DNA from: Pelodera strongyloides
Lineage: Eukaryota > Nematoda > Chromadorea > Rhabditida > Rhabditidae
Assembly: GCA_036852015.1 (NCBI GenBank)
Contig: JAANDG010000137.1
Location: 124,001 to 188,000, forward strand
DNA: 64,000 nucleotides
Direction: 5' to 3'
The notes below the pieces were generated by a model. It worked only from the letters and a program-made list of their open reading frames with translations, ran no database searches and was not told where the DNA came from. Below are positions 9,932-22,644 of this stretch, piece after piece. Numbering within the stretch: position 1 is the first letter of the stretch; every line of letters starts with the position of its first letter. A program made the translations under genes and the position numbers.

Positions 9932-12900
9932 ATGCCAGGAACTATTGCTGGGTGTTTACATCCTAGTAATTGTCGACATGTTCTTGATTGGTTAGTTTAC
10001 TGGTCTCTTATTCCATGTCGGTTGCTTAGCTTATTACTTATCTTTGTCAAAAACCTATCGGTAAAAACTACAACTCGTCTGTCGTGTACATTTTCTATGT
10101 ACTATACACTGTTTCCTTTAGCTTTGCTATTAAAAAAACTACATTTGTGCGTCGAAAACCTGTTGAATTTACCGTTTATCCTGGTATGCATTCAGGAATG
10201 CGAAAGGAGTGCTTGCCTACGGATGTCATAACCTGATATTCATCGTGGACGGTTTCACTCGACAGCGTGTGCAGTTCGTTGACTTGCACAAGAGTGCAAT
10301 AAATAATGTAGGTTTATGCATTTTTATACAGTCAAACGTTGCGAAGCAGACCCTTTTATGCGAGTGATGAGTGATGATGTGGTCCTAGGTAAGGAGAATA
10401 TTTCTATTACAACGCACGTTGGATTAAGGAAACCTTTCTTCAGATAGCTTGGGCTCCTGCCGGTGCTCTTGGCTCGCAATCGAAATCGGATGTTTTATTG
10501 GCATCTGCTGATATAAGTGGAGAGATAATCGTTTGCGATCCGTACACTGCCACGCAACAGTCCCGATTCTCGCTTGCAAGCTGGGGAGTTCAAGGTGTGG
10601 TATTGTTTTTATTATTTTGTTATTTGATTTGAACTCGGCTAATAAGAAACTTCGAATAGTGTCAATTTTGGTCAACTAATACGTATTCTTTACAAGTGAA
10701 GCAAATGAGTGAGCATTTACTCTAGCATATGAGATCAGGTGGCATAGTGTCATGCCTTAATTCGAGTCTTCCAACCAATCAAGTACAGATCAATGATATG
10801 GTTTTTTAAAATATTTATACGTAGGACATAGCATGGAAGGGAAGAAGATGTGTTTAGATTATTGATCGACACGTAATTTGGATTACAAACCTTTTGTTTT
10901 CAGCCATGCAATGGTTTGTATGGAAGGATATAAGTCGTGACTTTCTTCTCGTTCTCCATTCCGGTTCCTCTCTGGTATTGTGGAATACGGATACTGGTGA
11001 AAAGGTAATGACTTAAGTATATGGGAATCTGGATTTCTCTAATCATTTGTGCCGAATTTATCTTTATCTTAACGAAAAATATCAATGGAAACGTAACGTC
11101 CGTATTCATTATCAGTGGCTATCACAGTATGATTATGATATGAAACAACTTTTCCTTTAGCTCTCCGGCTATGGCTCAGATGCTCAGCTCACTAATTCGA
11201 TTGTACCGTATAATCAACATACACATAGTAATATCCAATATCATAGCCTTTTGCATACTTGAATGTTTTATGGTCGTGTTTTAGGTATGGACATTCCAGT
11301 ACCATATTCCTCTATTTGACTTCTCACTCGATCCCTTTAATTCAAAGAGAGCGGCATGTGAGTTTGTTTATCTTCAATTATGGTATAGTGCCAATCTGGG
11401 TCACGTTCGCTACCTGGCGTTTAATTCATGTATATACTACGTTACGTGACAATCAAGTGCAACAATATTCGGTCTACCATAAGATCTCTGGATCTCTCAT
11501 TATGACCTACACTTACCCTGGGCGCGTGGGCCCCTCCCCTCCAAAAATGCCTTTAAATTATTAGCTTGTTTTAGTTTCTACTGTCGGTTCGAGTATATTA
11601 CTTGTGTCGGATTTAAACTTGAATGCCCCACCTACTTCTACGGGACATCTGATCAAAATCACAAATGATGAAGGTATGTGGTTTATGTTTATTTTTTGTG
11701 GTGGCTTTTAATTTGTATTCACTAGGGTTTTTCCACGCAGGATGGTTCACCGTCCGTACCATTTTGTTTGAATACGCGTAAGAATATGTTTAAATGTCAC
11801 TGGCTTGAAACTGCTACAGATACAGGCAACATCAATCTCGATTATCACTATGTTGTACATATTTCACATGATCTGATTAGAAGGAACCCTACATACAAAT
11901 AAGGAGTTAGGAGTTGTACGTAAGCCATAACTGGCAAACTCTTTGATTTCTGTTATGGCTGAGGATATAAATGTATTTGCTTAAGGTTCTAAGAAAACCA
12001 CGAACGTGTCTGTGATTAAGCATCACAATGCTTACAAGAACATTCTATTCGCTGGGATTGGAACACAGGTGAGTACTGAGATCGTATTCACCAACACCAG
12101 GGAGCTCTCCGTGGCCTCCCCAGGGACCAGGGAGCTAAAGAGTGCGAGAGTAGAAGAGATTCAGAGCGCTCGTGAGTCAAGGGGAGGGCTCCCTGTGTGT
12201 TGGTTGGTGTGAATACGGCCTCTGAGTACTTACTATCTGTTTTTTTTTGTATTTGGTTGATCTGCTATCACAGCGCGATTGTTTCTTCCTTAATGAAGGC
12301 TTAAAGCCTTAAAGGAATCTTGAAGTTTAGTTTAATCAGTTTTTTTAATAGTCTGTTTAAATCTGTTAATTGAACGAACGGATGTCTTTTTCAGATTTAC
12401 GCTATCGAGACCGAGCTGCACTGTATTTTGACAAAGGTTGGTAATTAACTGATTTACAAGGAGTTTAGAATATAGGCTTGCGATTTTGTTATGAAGCTAG
12501 CCTTGTATTGCGCTGGCGAGGCGCGAGTACTACAAATCACCACTTTGCTGTTGTATTTATCGTTCGCGTACAGAATAGCCAATTAGATTGTGATTGTGTA
12601 AGCGTTGGGATTGTGACTCTGCGATAGCTCTGCGATAATTATAGCTTCGATTCAGGTTTCCACAGAAGGCACCTTGTGTTCGTTATTACCGACGTCGCAC
12701 CGGGATGCCTTGTTTTCAATCTCCACGATGGCAAGTATTCAATTGCGAATTGGGTCGTTTACATCGAATGAGGACCGAGCTGATACGCAGAGTGAGTTGT
12801 AGTTTGTAGTTTTATTATTTCTACATTTTATTTGGACTGTAGTTTGTTTCTTGTCCAAATTGTCGTCTTTTATGTAAAATATTCTCTGAAATGAATCAAA

Positions 12901-15900
12901 TGTGATATTTCGGGCAAAGCTGGGGTGTGGTAACATCGGGGACCAGCGCCAGCCCCGGATTTTGACTTTTGACGCAGAGCTCGAATGTTATTTTTGGTTT
13001 ATATATTAAAATGACTGACGATAATGTATCCCCACCACTAATTTAACATGCTAATTGGTCGCCTAGGTCCTTTTATCTATAGCCTGGAAAGCGTTGCTTA
13101 TTTACTTTTATTTGAGGGTAGGTAGTGTATCATTATTCAACTAGGCTTTTCTGTTTTTGTTTAGTGACCTAGGACAAGAGTGTCCCGCAATGTTTTAGTG
13201 GATATAATGTTTTTAAATAATAATATCTTATCATCGAACCTTCGTCAATAATTTTGTGTTTTTCTTCAGTGACCTATGAGAAGACGGTCTCTAGTGATCC
13301 CCAGCGGTCTTCGGCCCACGTCAGAGTGGTTTCTGCAGCCTTGTGCCCAGTCACACAGACCAATCTCGCACTTTTGTATAATAATGGACGGATTGTTTTC
13401 TGGCAATTGGTATGTTTCAAGCTTGTGACTTAAGTGATAGTTGCAACTCGTTTGTGCTTTTTGGCCAGTCCTGTTCTTAGATCAATTTCGTTTGTAAATT
13501 AGATGATCGACGTGTGTTAAGTACTGTTGAATAATTACGTAATTGATTATCAAGTGTGCAGAAATGGTAGTGCGCATTTTGCACTGGCTATGTCCAGTTT
13601 TGTGTGAATGTTTATCTTTATTCCGAGTTTTGTTTTGTTCCTGATCATGATTGTAAAACCTGTGTAATACCTGTCTATTACAGGATTCGGCCCAGGACTC
13701 AGTTGGTGGACTTTATCGCACATCGTTTATTGAGGACTTTTTGCAATTTGATGAATCTCTTGATACGAAGGCGAAGTCTGCTTTGAGGTTTGTTGAACTA
13801 CTTTAGGGACGGCCTTTGCTGTTATTATTTGGAGAAGAAGTGCTACATTTTGGGAGAAGATAATAGCGGTAACTAGAACTAGGTAGATCTTTGACTCAAA
13901 CTTTGACTTTGACTTTGAGCGTTTACGAGTCCTTAATTTAGAGAAATGTTTCGTTCAGTGTACTCAGCTTGGCGCCGTTAAAGCTCGAATATGTACCTAT
14001 TCATATTCATTATTGTCTGAGCCTTTGTTTTTTCTTTATTGCGGTGTATGTGTATTTTATCCAGGATACTATCGTACTATCGTATATATATAACCCAGTG
14101 CGTATGTATTACCCGTATAGTATTACTGTATATGTACCGTACACACAATTCAGGCTCCGTCAGTCCGCCGTGTGTGGTGCCCTGACTTCGAATGTTGCGT
14201 GTGTCCGTGTAAGACCATTGGAAGGTTTAGAAGGAGAATCGGAGAGTGATCCGTTAAGTGGAATGCACATTGCGGCCATTGGTAGGTATTAGTTCATTAT
14301 TATTTATTTGTTTATTTATTGTTTGTTTTGGTGTTCGTTACGATGAAACACTGCGGAACTTTTGCTTTGTGTAGATGAGTATTACGCCGCCTAATAAGCA
14401 GAGCTGCAATTTAGAACGAAGTTTGTGGTTTGAAGGGAACTTGTGTTTCAGGCACGCACTCTGGTTCTGTCTATTTGGTGGATATATTCGCTTCACGAAT
14501 CGTCAAAGAATACAATGTGCAGTCGTCGCCTGTTAGGTTTGTCTTCTGATAATTACTTGTCGCTTCTCGTTTTGGAAATGGTACAGAATTGTCCTTAGTA
14601 GGACGCAAATGAAGATATAGTAGGGTTCTGCGATGTAGATGAGCAATAATATTGTATTATTTAACATCCATGCCGTGCATGATCAATAAATCAATAACCA
14701 TTACTGATGCGTGTAATTAACCATATGCGTATGGTCATTGCTGACTCTCCTTTCCTTCATTACTACATTTTACTACTTTCAAATTACTTCCTAATTCATT
14801 ATGTATGAGTCGAGTTTCATATTTATTTGCACTTTGATGACTGAGTATTTTTATTAATTATATATTCTGTTCCAGATGTATAGAATGGGCGAGTCCTCAC
14901 TCTGTGATCACTGCCGGTTACAACCACACGTTGAGTACGAGCCAGTTGGTGAGGAACGATGTATTCATCACTGATATTAGAACTGGTTGGTGATTATATT
15001 TTTTGGTTAAATGTTATTTTCTGCTAATGCATTGTTTGCATTATGTGTGGTGCAGTTATTTTAGCCCTTTGACTGATCAAGAGTTAATTAGCAATGGGCT
15101 GGGTAGTAGGTAGTTCACAATAATGTCCTGCAAGTAATTCTCGTACTGGCTGGGGAAAATAGTATGGAGTATAAAGCAAAGTGGTGGCAACACCATGTTT
15201 CATGCGTATGTGAAAAGGCAAATCGGATTCGATGTTTAGTTCATTATTATCCTTGTATATATTAGAAACTTAGAACTTAGTGAATTTGAGTGAACCTGCG
15301 CATTCCTGGGTCTCTCGATCGTTCAGTAATTGGCTGAATTGGCTCTGTTCAATTATTCGAAACCCAAGCGTTTTTCGCTTTAGGTATTTCGCACCGTGTG
15401 CGTCCAGACAACGATGAAACACCGATCACAATACTTCGCGTGTCATTTTACCGGTTAGTTGGTATAGGCTTTTCTTTTTGTACTTTTATTTGTTAATTTG
15501 TCCTTTGTTTTATCGGAATAGTTAGTGTTTATGTGCGTTTGATGTAGGTTAAAGTGTGTGATGCGTCAAATTCCCAGTGGGAATTTTCCAGTAGTTTGAT
15601 CGTTTGTGAGGACATTGGTGATATTTTTCAAATCTCATACGCATGATCCTAATCCTATCGATTTAGAAGTTATATGGCGATCGCTTTTCAAAAGGAGCCG
15701 TTGGAGATTTGGGACATCAAGAATATGCGACTGTTGAGGAAGATGAGCCGAGCCTGCCCTTTGATCATTGATATGGTAAGAGTTTCTATTTTTAAAGGTG
15801 TATGACCTGTGGATTCCCATGTTTAATAATTCCTTTTTGTGCCGGTGCCGGAGTGCCCTGACATTGTAATGCATGCAGTTGTCCGGCAAAGATTGCGTAT

Positions 15901-18900
15901 TAAACAAATGACCTGCCATAGTCGATTTAGATTTTTTCCGACTTCTATACGTCTACTTTGTGTTTGTGTGTAACGTATTTAAACAATTTTTTGACCTTTT
16001 TTGGACTATGGTTATTCTTTTTTCTTGTAGGCCTGGTCATGCAAGCATTGTACCGTGAAAACCACTGAGCAGAGCGGGCACCCAGTTTATAGGTTTGTTA
16101 CTTTATTATTTATGCTGACATATGTTTTTGAACTAGTTAACACCTGTTAGTGAGGATACTGTAACTGTATTATGTGACGGGAGGCACAGGAAGGTTGACC
16201 ATAGTGCATTACACCTTTTGTTTTGATTCAGTGAACTGAGAACACAATTTAGTGAGGCTACAGTGATTTCCACAATTTCCATTTCCTTATGTATTTCCTA
16301 TTTTTATTAGCTATTTGTTTTCAGAGAGAACCTTGTTGTGGTGGATTCTGACAATCGTTTGTATCACATTGTTGTGAAAGGTTTGCACGTGAGAGATGGA
16401 AAGGAAGTGAATACACAGGTATTTTTTGACTTTGATTTTGAAGATCAGGTTTTGTGTATCTAGCTTATTTCGCGGTGTTCTTTGAGCTGTGTGTATCAGC
16501 AAGCTCGTTGTACTCAGCCAAGTTACTATAGTTTTGAGAAAATGATTTGCAAGTTACTGTAGTTTTGAGAAAATGATTTGCAAGATACTGTAGTTTTGAG
16601 AAAATGATTTGAATTTGAAGGAAACTTGCATGTTTCTTTCAGGCTTGCATATTAACAGTGATATTATTTTTTTGTTACTGGTACTTCATATGACCCCTGT
16701 GTCGTCAGTGGCCTCGTAGTTGAATCGTCGCTTGGTCATCATATAATATAGTATTATGGTTCAGCACTTAAATTACTTTACGACAGTATGACCATCCGTT
16801 CAGTAAGCGGCTCCTTGACTCTGTTAATGAATTACAAGAGTTATGGCTACGAGGCAACGGTTTCAGTCAGTTACTTATCCTGACAACTACAACTACTGTA
16901 TTTTCTAGTGGAAATCGGGCGGTTGGTCGATTCGTTGTATGACTTGGAAGGACGATATTCTAGTAATGGGAGACGCAGATGGACGGATAGCAGTTTGGGA
17001 TCTACAGAAGAAGCAGAATAGACAAACAAGGTGGGGATTTGATTCTTCAGTCCTAGGCTTTCTATAACCAACAAATAAGACGTGAAACTTGTTACGTTAC
17101 TCTTGAAACTGTTGAAATCTAGACGGAGTAGTTCTGAGTGACGAGAGAATTTTATAGTTTGTTATAGAGAGAATAGAAAGTAATTTCGGAGGATTTATGC
17201 GCAGAGACCGGACATCCAGAGTTTTACGAACAAGTGCGCGGTGTTTGTGATAATTCACACTCCGGTTTTCAAAGCACTGTTATTGAACCGAGCGTGCTGG
17301 GTAACGTGAATATGCAATCAGTGAAACATGGGGTTTTCAGCGCTTTGTTCTAATAAAATTGCATTTGTGGTTATTTATAGTCAATGAAGTCTAGCTTGAA
17401 GTTGATAGAGTGATACAGTTCTGATTCTCAATTTAATTAAAAAATATTCATTGTATTGAACCGAATCGTACTACAGATATACAATGCATGAAACATTCCG
17501 TTATCTGCACTTTTCTTTAGTTTATCTTTATTATAATTTACGACAGTTTGTGATGGTTGTTGTTATGCTAATCAAAGGGTGGTATTATTCTTTTACACAT
17601 CTTTATTAATAAATAAGTTAATTTGTTTCAGGGTTGGCCGTTCTCCAGTGTTGAGAATGCAGTTCAGCCGGCTGGCCGGTGATCATACGTTAGCGGTTCT
17701 ACAACAAAGGTTAGTAATCTGTTATTTAGTATTTATGGGTTTATGTGGTTATGTCTTGTATTTTGTATTATATTTGAAACCCACGTTCACGTATGTTTCT
17801 CGTATATGTTTGAAGCGAACTACCGGTCGGTTTTTGAAACACATCGAGTAGACCAGCATTCTTACGCAGCGCAGCCTATGCAAATGATCATAAACTAGAA
17901 TAAAAAATCGAACTAAATTCGAGCATATTATCATAAATACGTAAGAATTCAGTCGTTCACGATGCGTTTCAAAAGCCGCCCGTTATTTCGCTTTAAGCGC
18001 CTTCTGTATTCTAATTAGTAATTAGGCTAATTTTTATGTCTTTAGGGATGTGTGTCTTTACGATACGGACACGCTGACGAAGACACATTCTATTCAACTA
18101 GATGGTTCTATTGCGGCACTAGATATGGATCTGTGTGGGGTTAGTTGTGATTAAGTTTGTTATTTCCAATGATGTTTTAGTAGTGGGTAGTGGCTTGGTC
18201 TGTTTCCCTTGACTTATGTGGTACTTGACCGAAGCCCCGTAAATCAGTTTATGTTTTTTTGTAAGTTGGCATTTGATGTTTGGTTTGTAAGTTGGTAGCT
18301 CTACAAAGTTACCGTATTCCAGACGGGGTTGAATATAGTGTTCAAGTTGTGTGTGACTTTCATGAGCGCGATCAGAGTATGGTTTGATGTGTTTTAGCAG
18401 TTTTGTAGATCTTTTTGTACCAAATTTGCATTTTTTATAGGTGAGTCCGATTCTCGTCACAAATGATAATATGATGCGATATGCGCCCACGGTGATCAGC
18501 AATGCACCCATGGCTGATAGAGGTGAGCTGAGTTTTGGGCAGTGAGGTAATCAAGCGAGTCTGCTAGTCTGAGCTTTGGGTCTGTTTGATATTTTTTGTG
18601 GATTTTATTGCAGAGTTTATATTTTCTGTTTATAAACATGCGTATTGTGCGTGAAAATCCATGTTAAAACATCCATGGAGGCGTAAAAAATCCATATTTC
18701 GGAAAGTTATAGCGTAATAGTCAGCTTTTCCGTATCTTTGATAACAGATGAATTTTTTGTTAATGCTAGCTGAGTTCACGGGTTCACGCCATGTGGTTCA
18801 TTTTGGAAGGATCATTTGTATAGAGAATGCTACACTTTTAGATATTCCGATGCTGATGAAATCTTCCGAGTGTTCTAGAATTGCTGAGGACTTTAGAAAG

Positions 18901-21900
18901 GCTGAGAGATCAGAGATAACAGAGGTCGATGTCATGATCAAGCGGAGTGAAGCGGTCAGTTTATTTTAGTTTTCTTTCGCTAATGGTTGATAATAAAGTC
19001 CCTTACGTTAATGGATATTATTTATTTTGTGGAATTATCAGGATAGGATGTTATCAGTGATATACGTGACTCATGGGCCTGCGGGAGTCTGAGCCTGACA
19101 ACGCAAAACTCGGCGAGTGCGCCGCGAAGAAATTTGTGGTGCGCGGCGAAAAAAACAGTGGAGCTAAGCTAAGCAAGGTGGTTTTTCTTGGTGTTATGCT
19201 GTATTATGTTCTTTAGTCTGATGTGAGCAACAGCAGTCTACTATCTTTGAAAAGAGAGCAGCTTTTGCACAGATGGCTTGGCGATTTGCATACTGCGGAT
19301 TTAATACAGGTGATTGCTTATTTGTTCGAGTTTATTATCTCAGTTCAGTGAAACATTCTGGAATTCACCTACTTAAATCAACGGAGTCGATTCGATCAGA
19401 GGCCGTATTCACCAACATGCAGGGAACTCTCCCTGGCCTCCCCAAGGAGCTAAAGAGGACGTAGAGAGTGCGAGGGCAGAAGAGATTCAGTGCCCGTGAG
19501 CCTTAGGGAGGGCTCAATGTGTGTTGGTGAATACGGCCTCTGGGGCCCTGGGGCCAAATTGATTATGATCTTTGTTGTATGATAATGTATTCTTTGCCTA
19601 TTCTTCAAGCGTAACTTTTTTCGTTTGTTTCTTGACTGATATTGAAATGTTCAGATTGTGCTGTCTTCTTCGGAAGCCAGTCAGATATCGCCACACTTGC
19701 AAATGTTTTGGCCCAATAAACAATTCAAGGTAATTGAGTTTTGGATAGGATAGTCTAGTTGTTTTCTTCTCCTTTTTTCCTTTGCTTATTGGTGGTTGTC
19801 AACTGTAATCAGCTGTCTAATTATGTATACCGAAGCTGTAGTACGACGTATTGGTAGGCTGACGGTGAGTATTGTTTTCGACTAAAGAATATTGATTGGT
19901 TCAGAAATATGTAGTAGTAAATGCTATTGATTGATTAATTGATTTATTTATTGTTTTATTTATTTATTTATTTATTTATTGATTCAGGAACGTGAGCTGC
20001 GTATCGTGTGTGCGTGTTGTCGTCTGCCGGATGCTCTGGAGTCCCGTCTGGTGGAGCGGGCAGTTGTGCTGGGAGGAAAGGCAAGAGATAGAGCTGTGGA
20101 TAGGTGGGGGTTTACTTTTGAGTATGATTAGCTAAGCCTAAGCCTAAGCTAGGGATTAATTTGTGGATTTTTGGGTTTCTAGTTGTTTGGAGAGCACTTC
20201 GGCATTTCGTAATGCATTGTTACGTTAAGGTCCCTTTGGGGCATCAGTATGAGGTTTGGGTATTATGTCTTAGTGATTATAGAACTAAAAAGGGATGTGT
20301 TAATCTGCATGGCCTAGTTCTGCTTACTGATTTTTTTTATTTCTTGATAGTTGTTGATTTTGTGATTAGTTCAAGTTGAGTATACATATGTGGCAGGGAT
20401 TGACTCAGGGTTTAAACTGGTAACTTACCGTTACAACAACGGTAACAACGATACAACGGTAACTTACAGTTGTATCTTCAGATTGGTAGGCAGTGGCTCG
20501 GGCGACCTACGAATTGACTCTCTCAAAGCGGCACTCTTGGTGTCCGATCACAGTGGAGAACAGGCCAAGTCACTGATTAAACTGATAGCCACTAATCTCA
20601 TCGCCAATGATATGATTGAAGGTGAGCGATTTGAGGATGAGGATCTATGCCTAGTCTTAGGGGCTTTTTAGGTGACGAAGGTAAGGTAGTAAGGTTTTTG
20701 TTGACTTAGTATGTATTTGTAGTTTCTGAATTCCTGTGAGTTCTATTGTTGTGTGGGCGGAGCACTCTTCGTGTAGTTGTAATACCTTTAGTGAAAATTG
20801 AAGTAGAATGGGGAAAAAGTGATGTGCTTAATGCGCTATCGTGAATGTTTTCATATCATAGTGAGATTGTTACGTTACTGTGGTAATTGTTTAATTTTTC
20901 ATCCTAAAAGGAACACCATAAATATAACGAAATACAGGAAAACAGATTGTCTCGCTCATTTATCTACAGTAATTCAGATGTGATCCTAGGTTGAGTAGTG
21001 AATATAGGTCGTTGGTCCCTTTTTGTAGTGTATCTTTGGTCTCCCAGAGATTCTAAATTCCAAGTGACGTAGCCTTTGAGACACTTATAAATTATGCAAA
21101 ACGTGCCTTTGACTGCTAAAGGGGGTCCCTTTTGTTCCACGAACGCTCGTTAATTGTTAATGGACTTTGGCGTTCCGATGTTGACAACCTATGGATGTCT
21201 TATTTTAGTACTGAACTTGTTAATCACTGTAGTTTGTAGCCGGTAGCCTCGTTAGCATAGTGTGTGCGTTTTGATTCTCACGTGGAATAGATTATGGTCA
21301 ATCGGATCAGGAAATATTAGATCAAGTAGTGGACGTATGCTTAAACGTGGTGGCTGAAACATAATGTAGTTCATGACGTTTATCAGAAATTTATGATTGC
21401 AGTTGCTTACGGGGTTGGTATCTTAGCCAATTAATCCATAGGTCATATTCACCACTCAACTCCCCGAGGGGAACTGCTTTCCCTGCCACTCTCACATGAA
21501 GATACTGTTTTCTCCCCATCGTAGTAGTGAATATGGCTCCGGCCATGTTTGAAATAACAATACGTAGAACCGTGCGGTGTCGTTTTATGCCCAGATTTTT
21601 TATGGGTTTCGTTATTTTATTTCAATTTTTTACAGATGGCGTCGAAATGCTGTTTTTGGTCGGAGCCGGTGTGGACGCGTGTAAGTATTTACAGTCACAA
21701 CGACAGTGGAATAAGAGTGTCACTTACGCCAAGGTTAGTTTAATGAGTTGTAGCTATTTTTCTGAAGATTACTGTAGGAGATAATGAGTATTGAAGTCTT
21801 CATGGCTAACAGTGTCAGACTTGAGAAACGTTTTGCTTATTTGTTACCATATTTGGTGTAAATACCCTCGACTATGGTTTCAACTGTTCATATGTAGCTG

Positions 21901-22644
21901 TTTGTTTGAATTAACTAACATAAGACCTTGGGTCTTTTCTGAAAACTAATGAAGATGAGTTTGGGTTTTTAGTTTTCATATTAAACCTGTGCTTAATGGG
22001 CTTAATCTCATCTTTAACACCTTTTATGAAATCTGTGAATTATTCTTTTTGTAGATGGGACTCGATGACACGGAGGAAGTGCTACAAAAGTGGATTACGC
22101 ACTTGCATTCTGATCAAAAGGTATTTTAATTTTTGATTGTGATATTATCTGGGGGTCCTCTGATATTAAGTGTTGTCTTTTGTTGTTTGTAATTATATTC
22201 ACGTTGTTATATATTCACGTACTGTAGTATTACTTTAGTTGTATTCAAGTAATCACAACTAAGTACGATATGTGAATTCGTTATTTGGCACAATTCGTTT
22301 TACAATATACTTTGTTAACTTGTTCCCCTTTGAGAGTCGCTGTGTGATGTCTCTGGCGGCCATGAAGCACTGGCCCGTCACCGTGGAAATGCTCTCATCG
22401 ATGGGTTGCAGCGACCTCGCTCGCGCCATACTCAAAGCATCAACCGAGGTTTGTAGTTTGTACTTTGTGGTATTGAGAAGTTTGTAGCCTGTTCATTGGA
22501 TGTTCTTTGTAGTCTTGGTTTCATTCTGTAAATTACAATGTACATTAATGAAGTATAATTTAGATTGCAACGTCTGAATCAGTAACGAATGAGAAAGAGA
22601 AAGAGGCGTTTATCTCTAGTGGCAAGGAGATAATGTTTGAGTAG
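9932..22644 (+). CDS. WDR11: WD repeat-containing protein 11
   Basis: Exons read by phase and similarity: 9932-9990, 10196-10307, 10444-10594, 10904-11004, 11285-11357, 11575-11673, 11986-12068, 12395-12436, 12656-12791, 13270-13409, 13684-13787, 14154-14281, 14452-14536, 14876-14985, 15384-15453, 15667-15775, 16031-16092, 16325-16418, 16909-17030, 17632-17709, 18046-18139, 18441-18522, 18770-18954, 19217-19309, 19655-19729, (about 19814-19865), 19988-20103, 20482-20621, 21636-21733, 22055-22120, 22335-22448, 22564-22644. This gives about 1050 residues against 1224 in human. WD40 landmarks include LVLWNTDTGEK, NNGRIVFWQL, GDADGRIAVWDLQ and PLEIWDIKNMRLL; the alpha-helical C-terminus includes SLIKLIATNLIAND and DACKYLQSQRQWNKS. 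WDR11 has two beta-propellers, acts with FAM91A1 in capturing AP-1 vesicles at the trans-Golgi, and is linked to Hedgehog signalling. The start at 9932 aligns TIAGCLHPSN with human TLTGALNAHN. The acceptor of the exon near 19814 is unresolved. Confidence 0.93.
12079..12222. mobile_element. MITE, family 5 (GGCCGTATTCACCAACA ends)
   Basis: The element begins with 'gatcgtattcaccaacacc' and ends with the inverted 'tggtgtgaatacggcctc'. Internal GGGAGCTC/GGGCTCCC segments are also inverted. It begins 10 bases after a WDR11 donor site. A related copy lies at 19399-19541. Confidence 0.75.
16525..16615. repeat. three tandem copies of a 32-bp unit
   Basis: The unit 'tactgtagttttgagaaaat' followed by 'gatttgcaag' is repeated three times with few changes in a WDR11 intron. 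Confidence 0.9.
17814..17992. mobile_element. MITE, family 2
   Basis: It runs from AGCGAACTACCGGTCGG to the inverted CGGGCGGCTTTTG... arm ending ATTTCGCT, with TTAA preserved only on the right (17993-17996). It contains ATGCAAAT near 17877. It sits in a WDR11 intron, 54 bases upstream of the exon at 18046. Confidence 0.8.
19399..19541. mobile_element. MITE, family 5
   Basis: It has perfect terminal inverted repeats 'gaggccgtattcaccaaca' and 'gttggtgaatacggcctc' and is similar along its length to 12079-12222. It lies in a WDR11 intron. A more diverged relative may be at 21443-21535. Confidence 0.85.

Noticed and set aside
11161..11250. Possible WDR11 exon encoding LSGYGSDAQLTNS
   Set aside because: Exon 11004 joins 11285 in phase and matches the family without it, and no fitting donor follows.
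11751..11778. Possible WDR11 exon beginning GWFTVRTILFEY
   Set aside because: The flanking exons 11673 and 11986 join in phase directly; the segment has a donor-like end but adds no recognisable family sequence.
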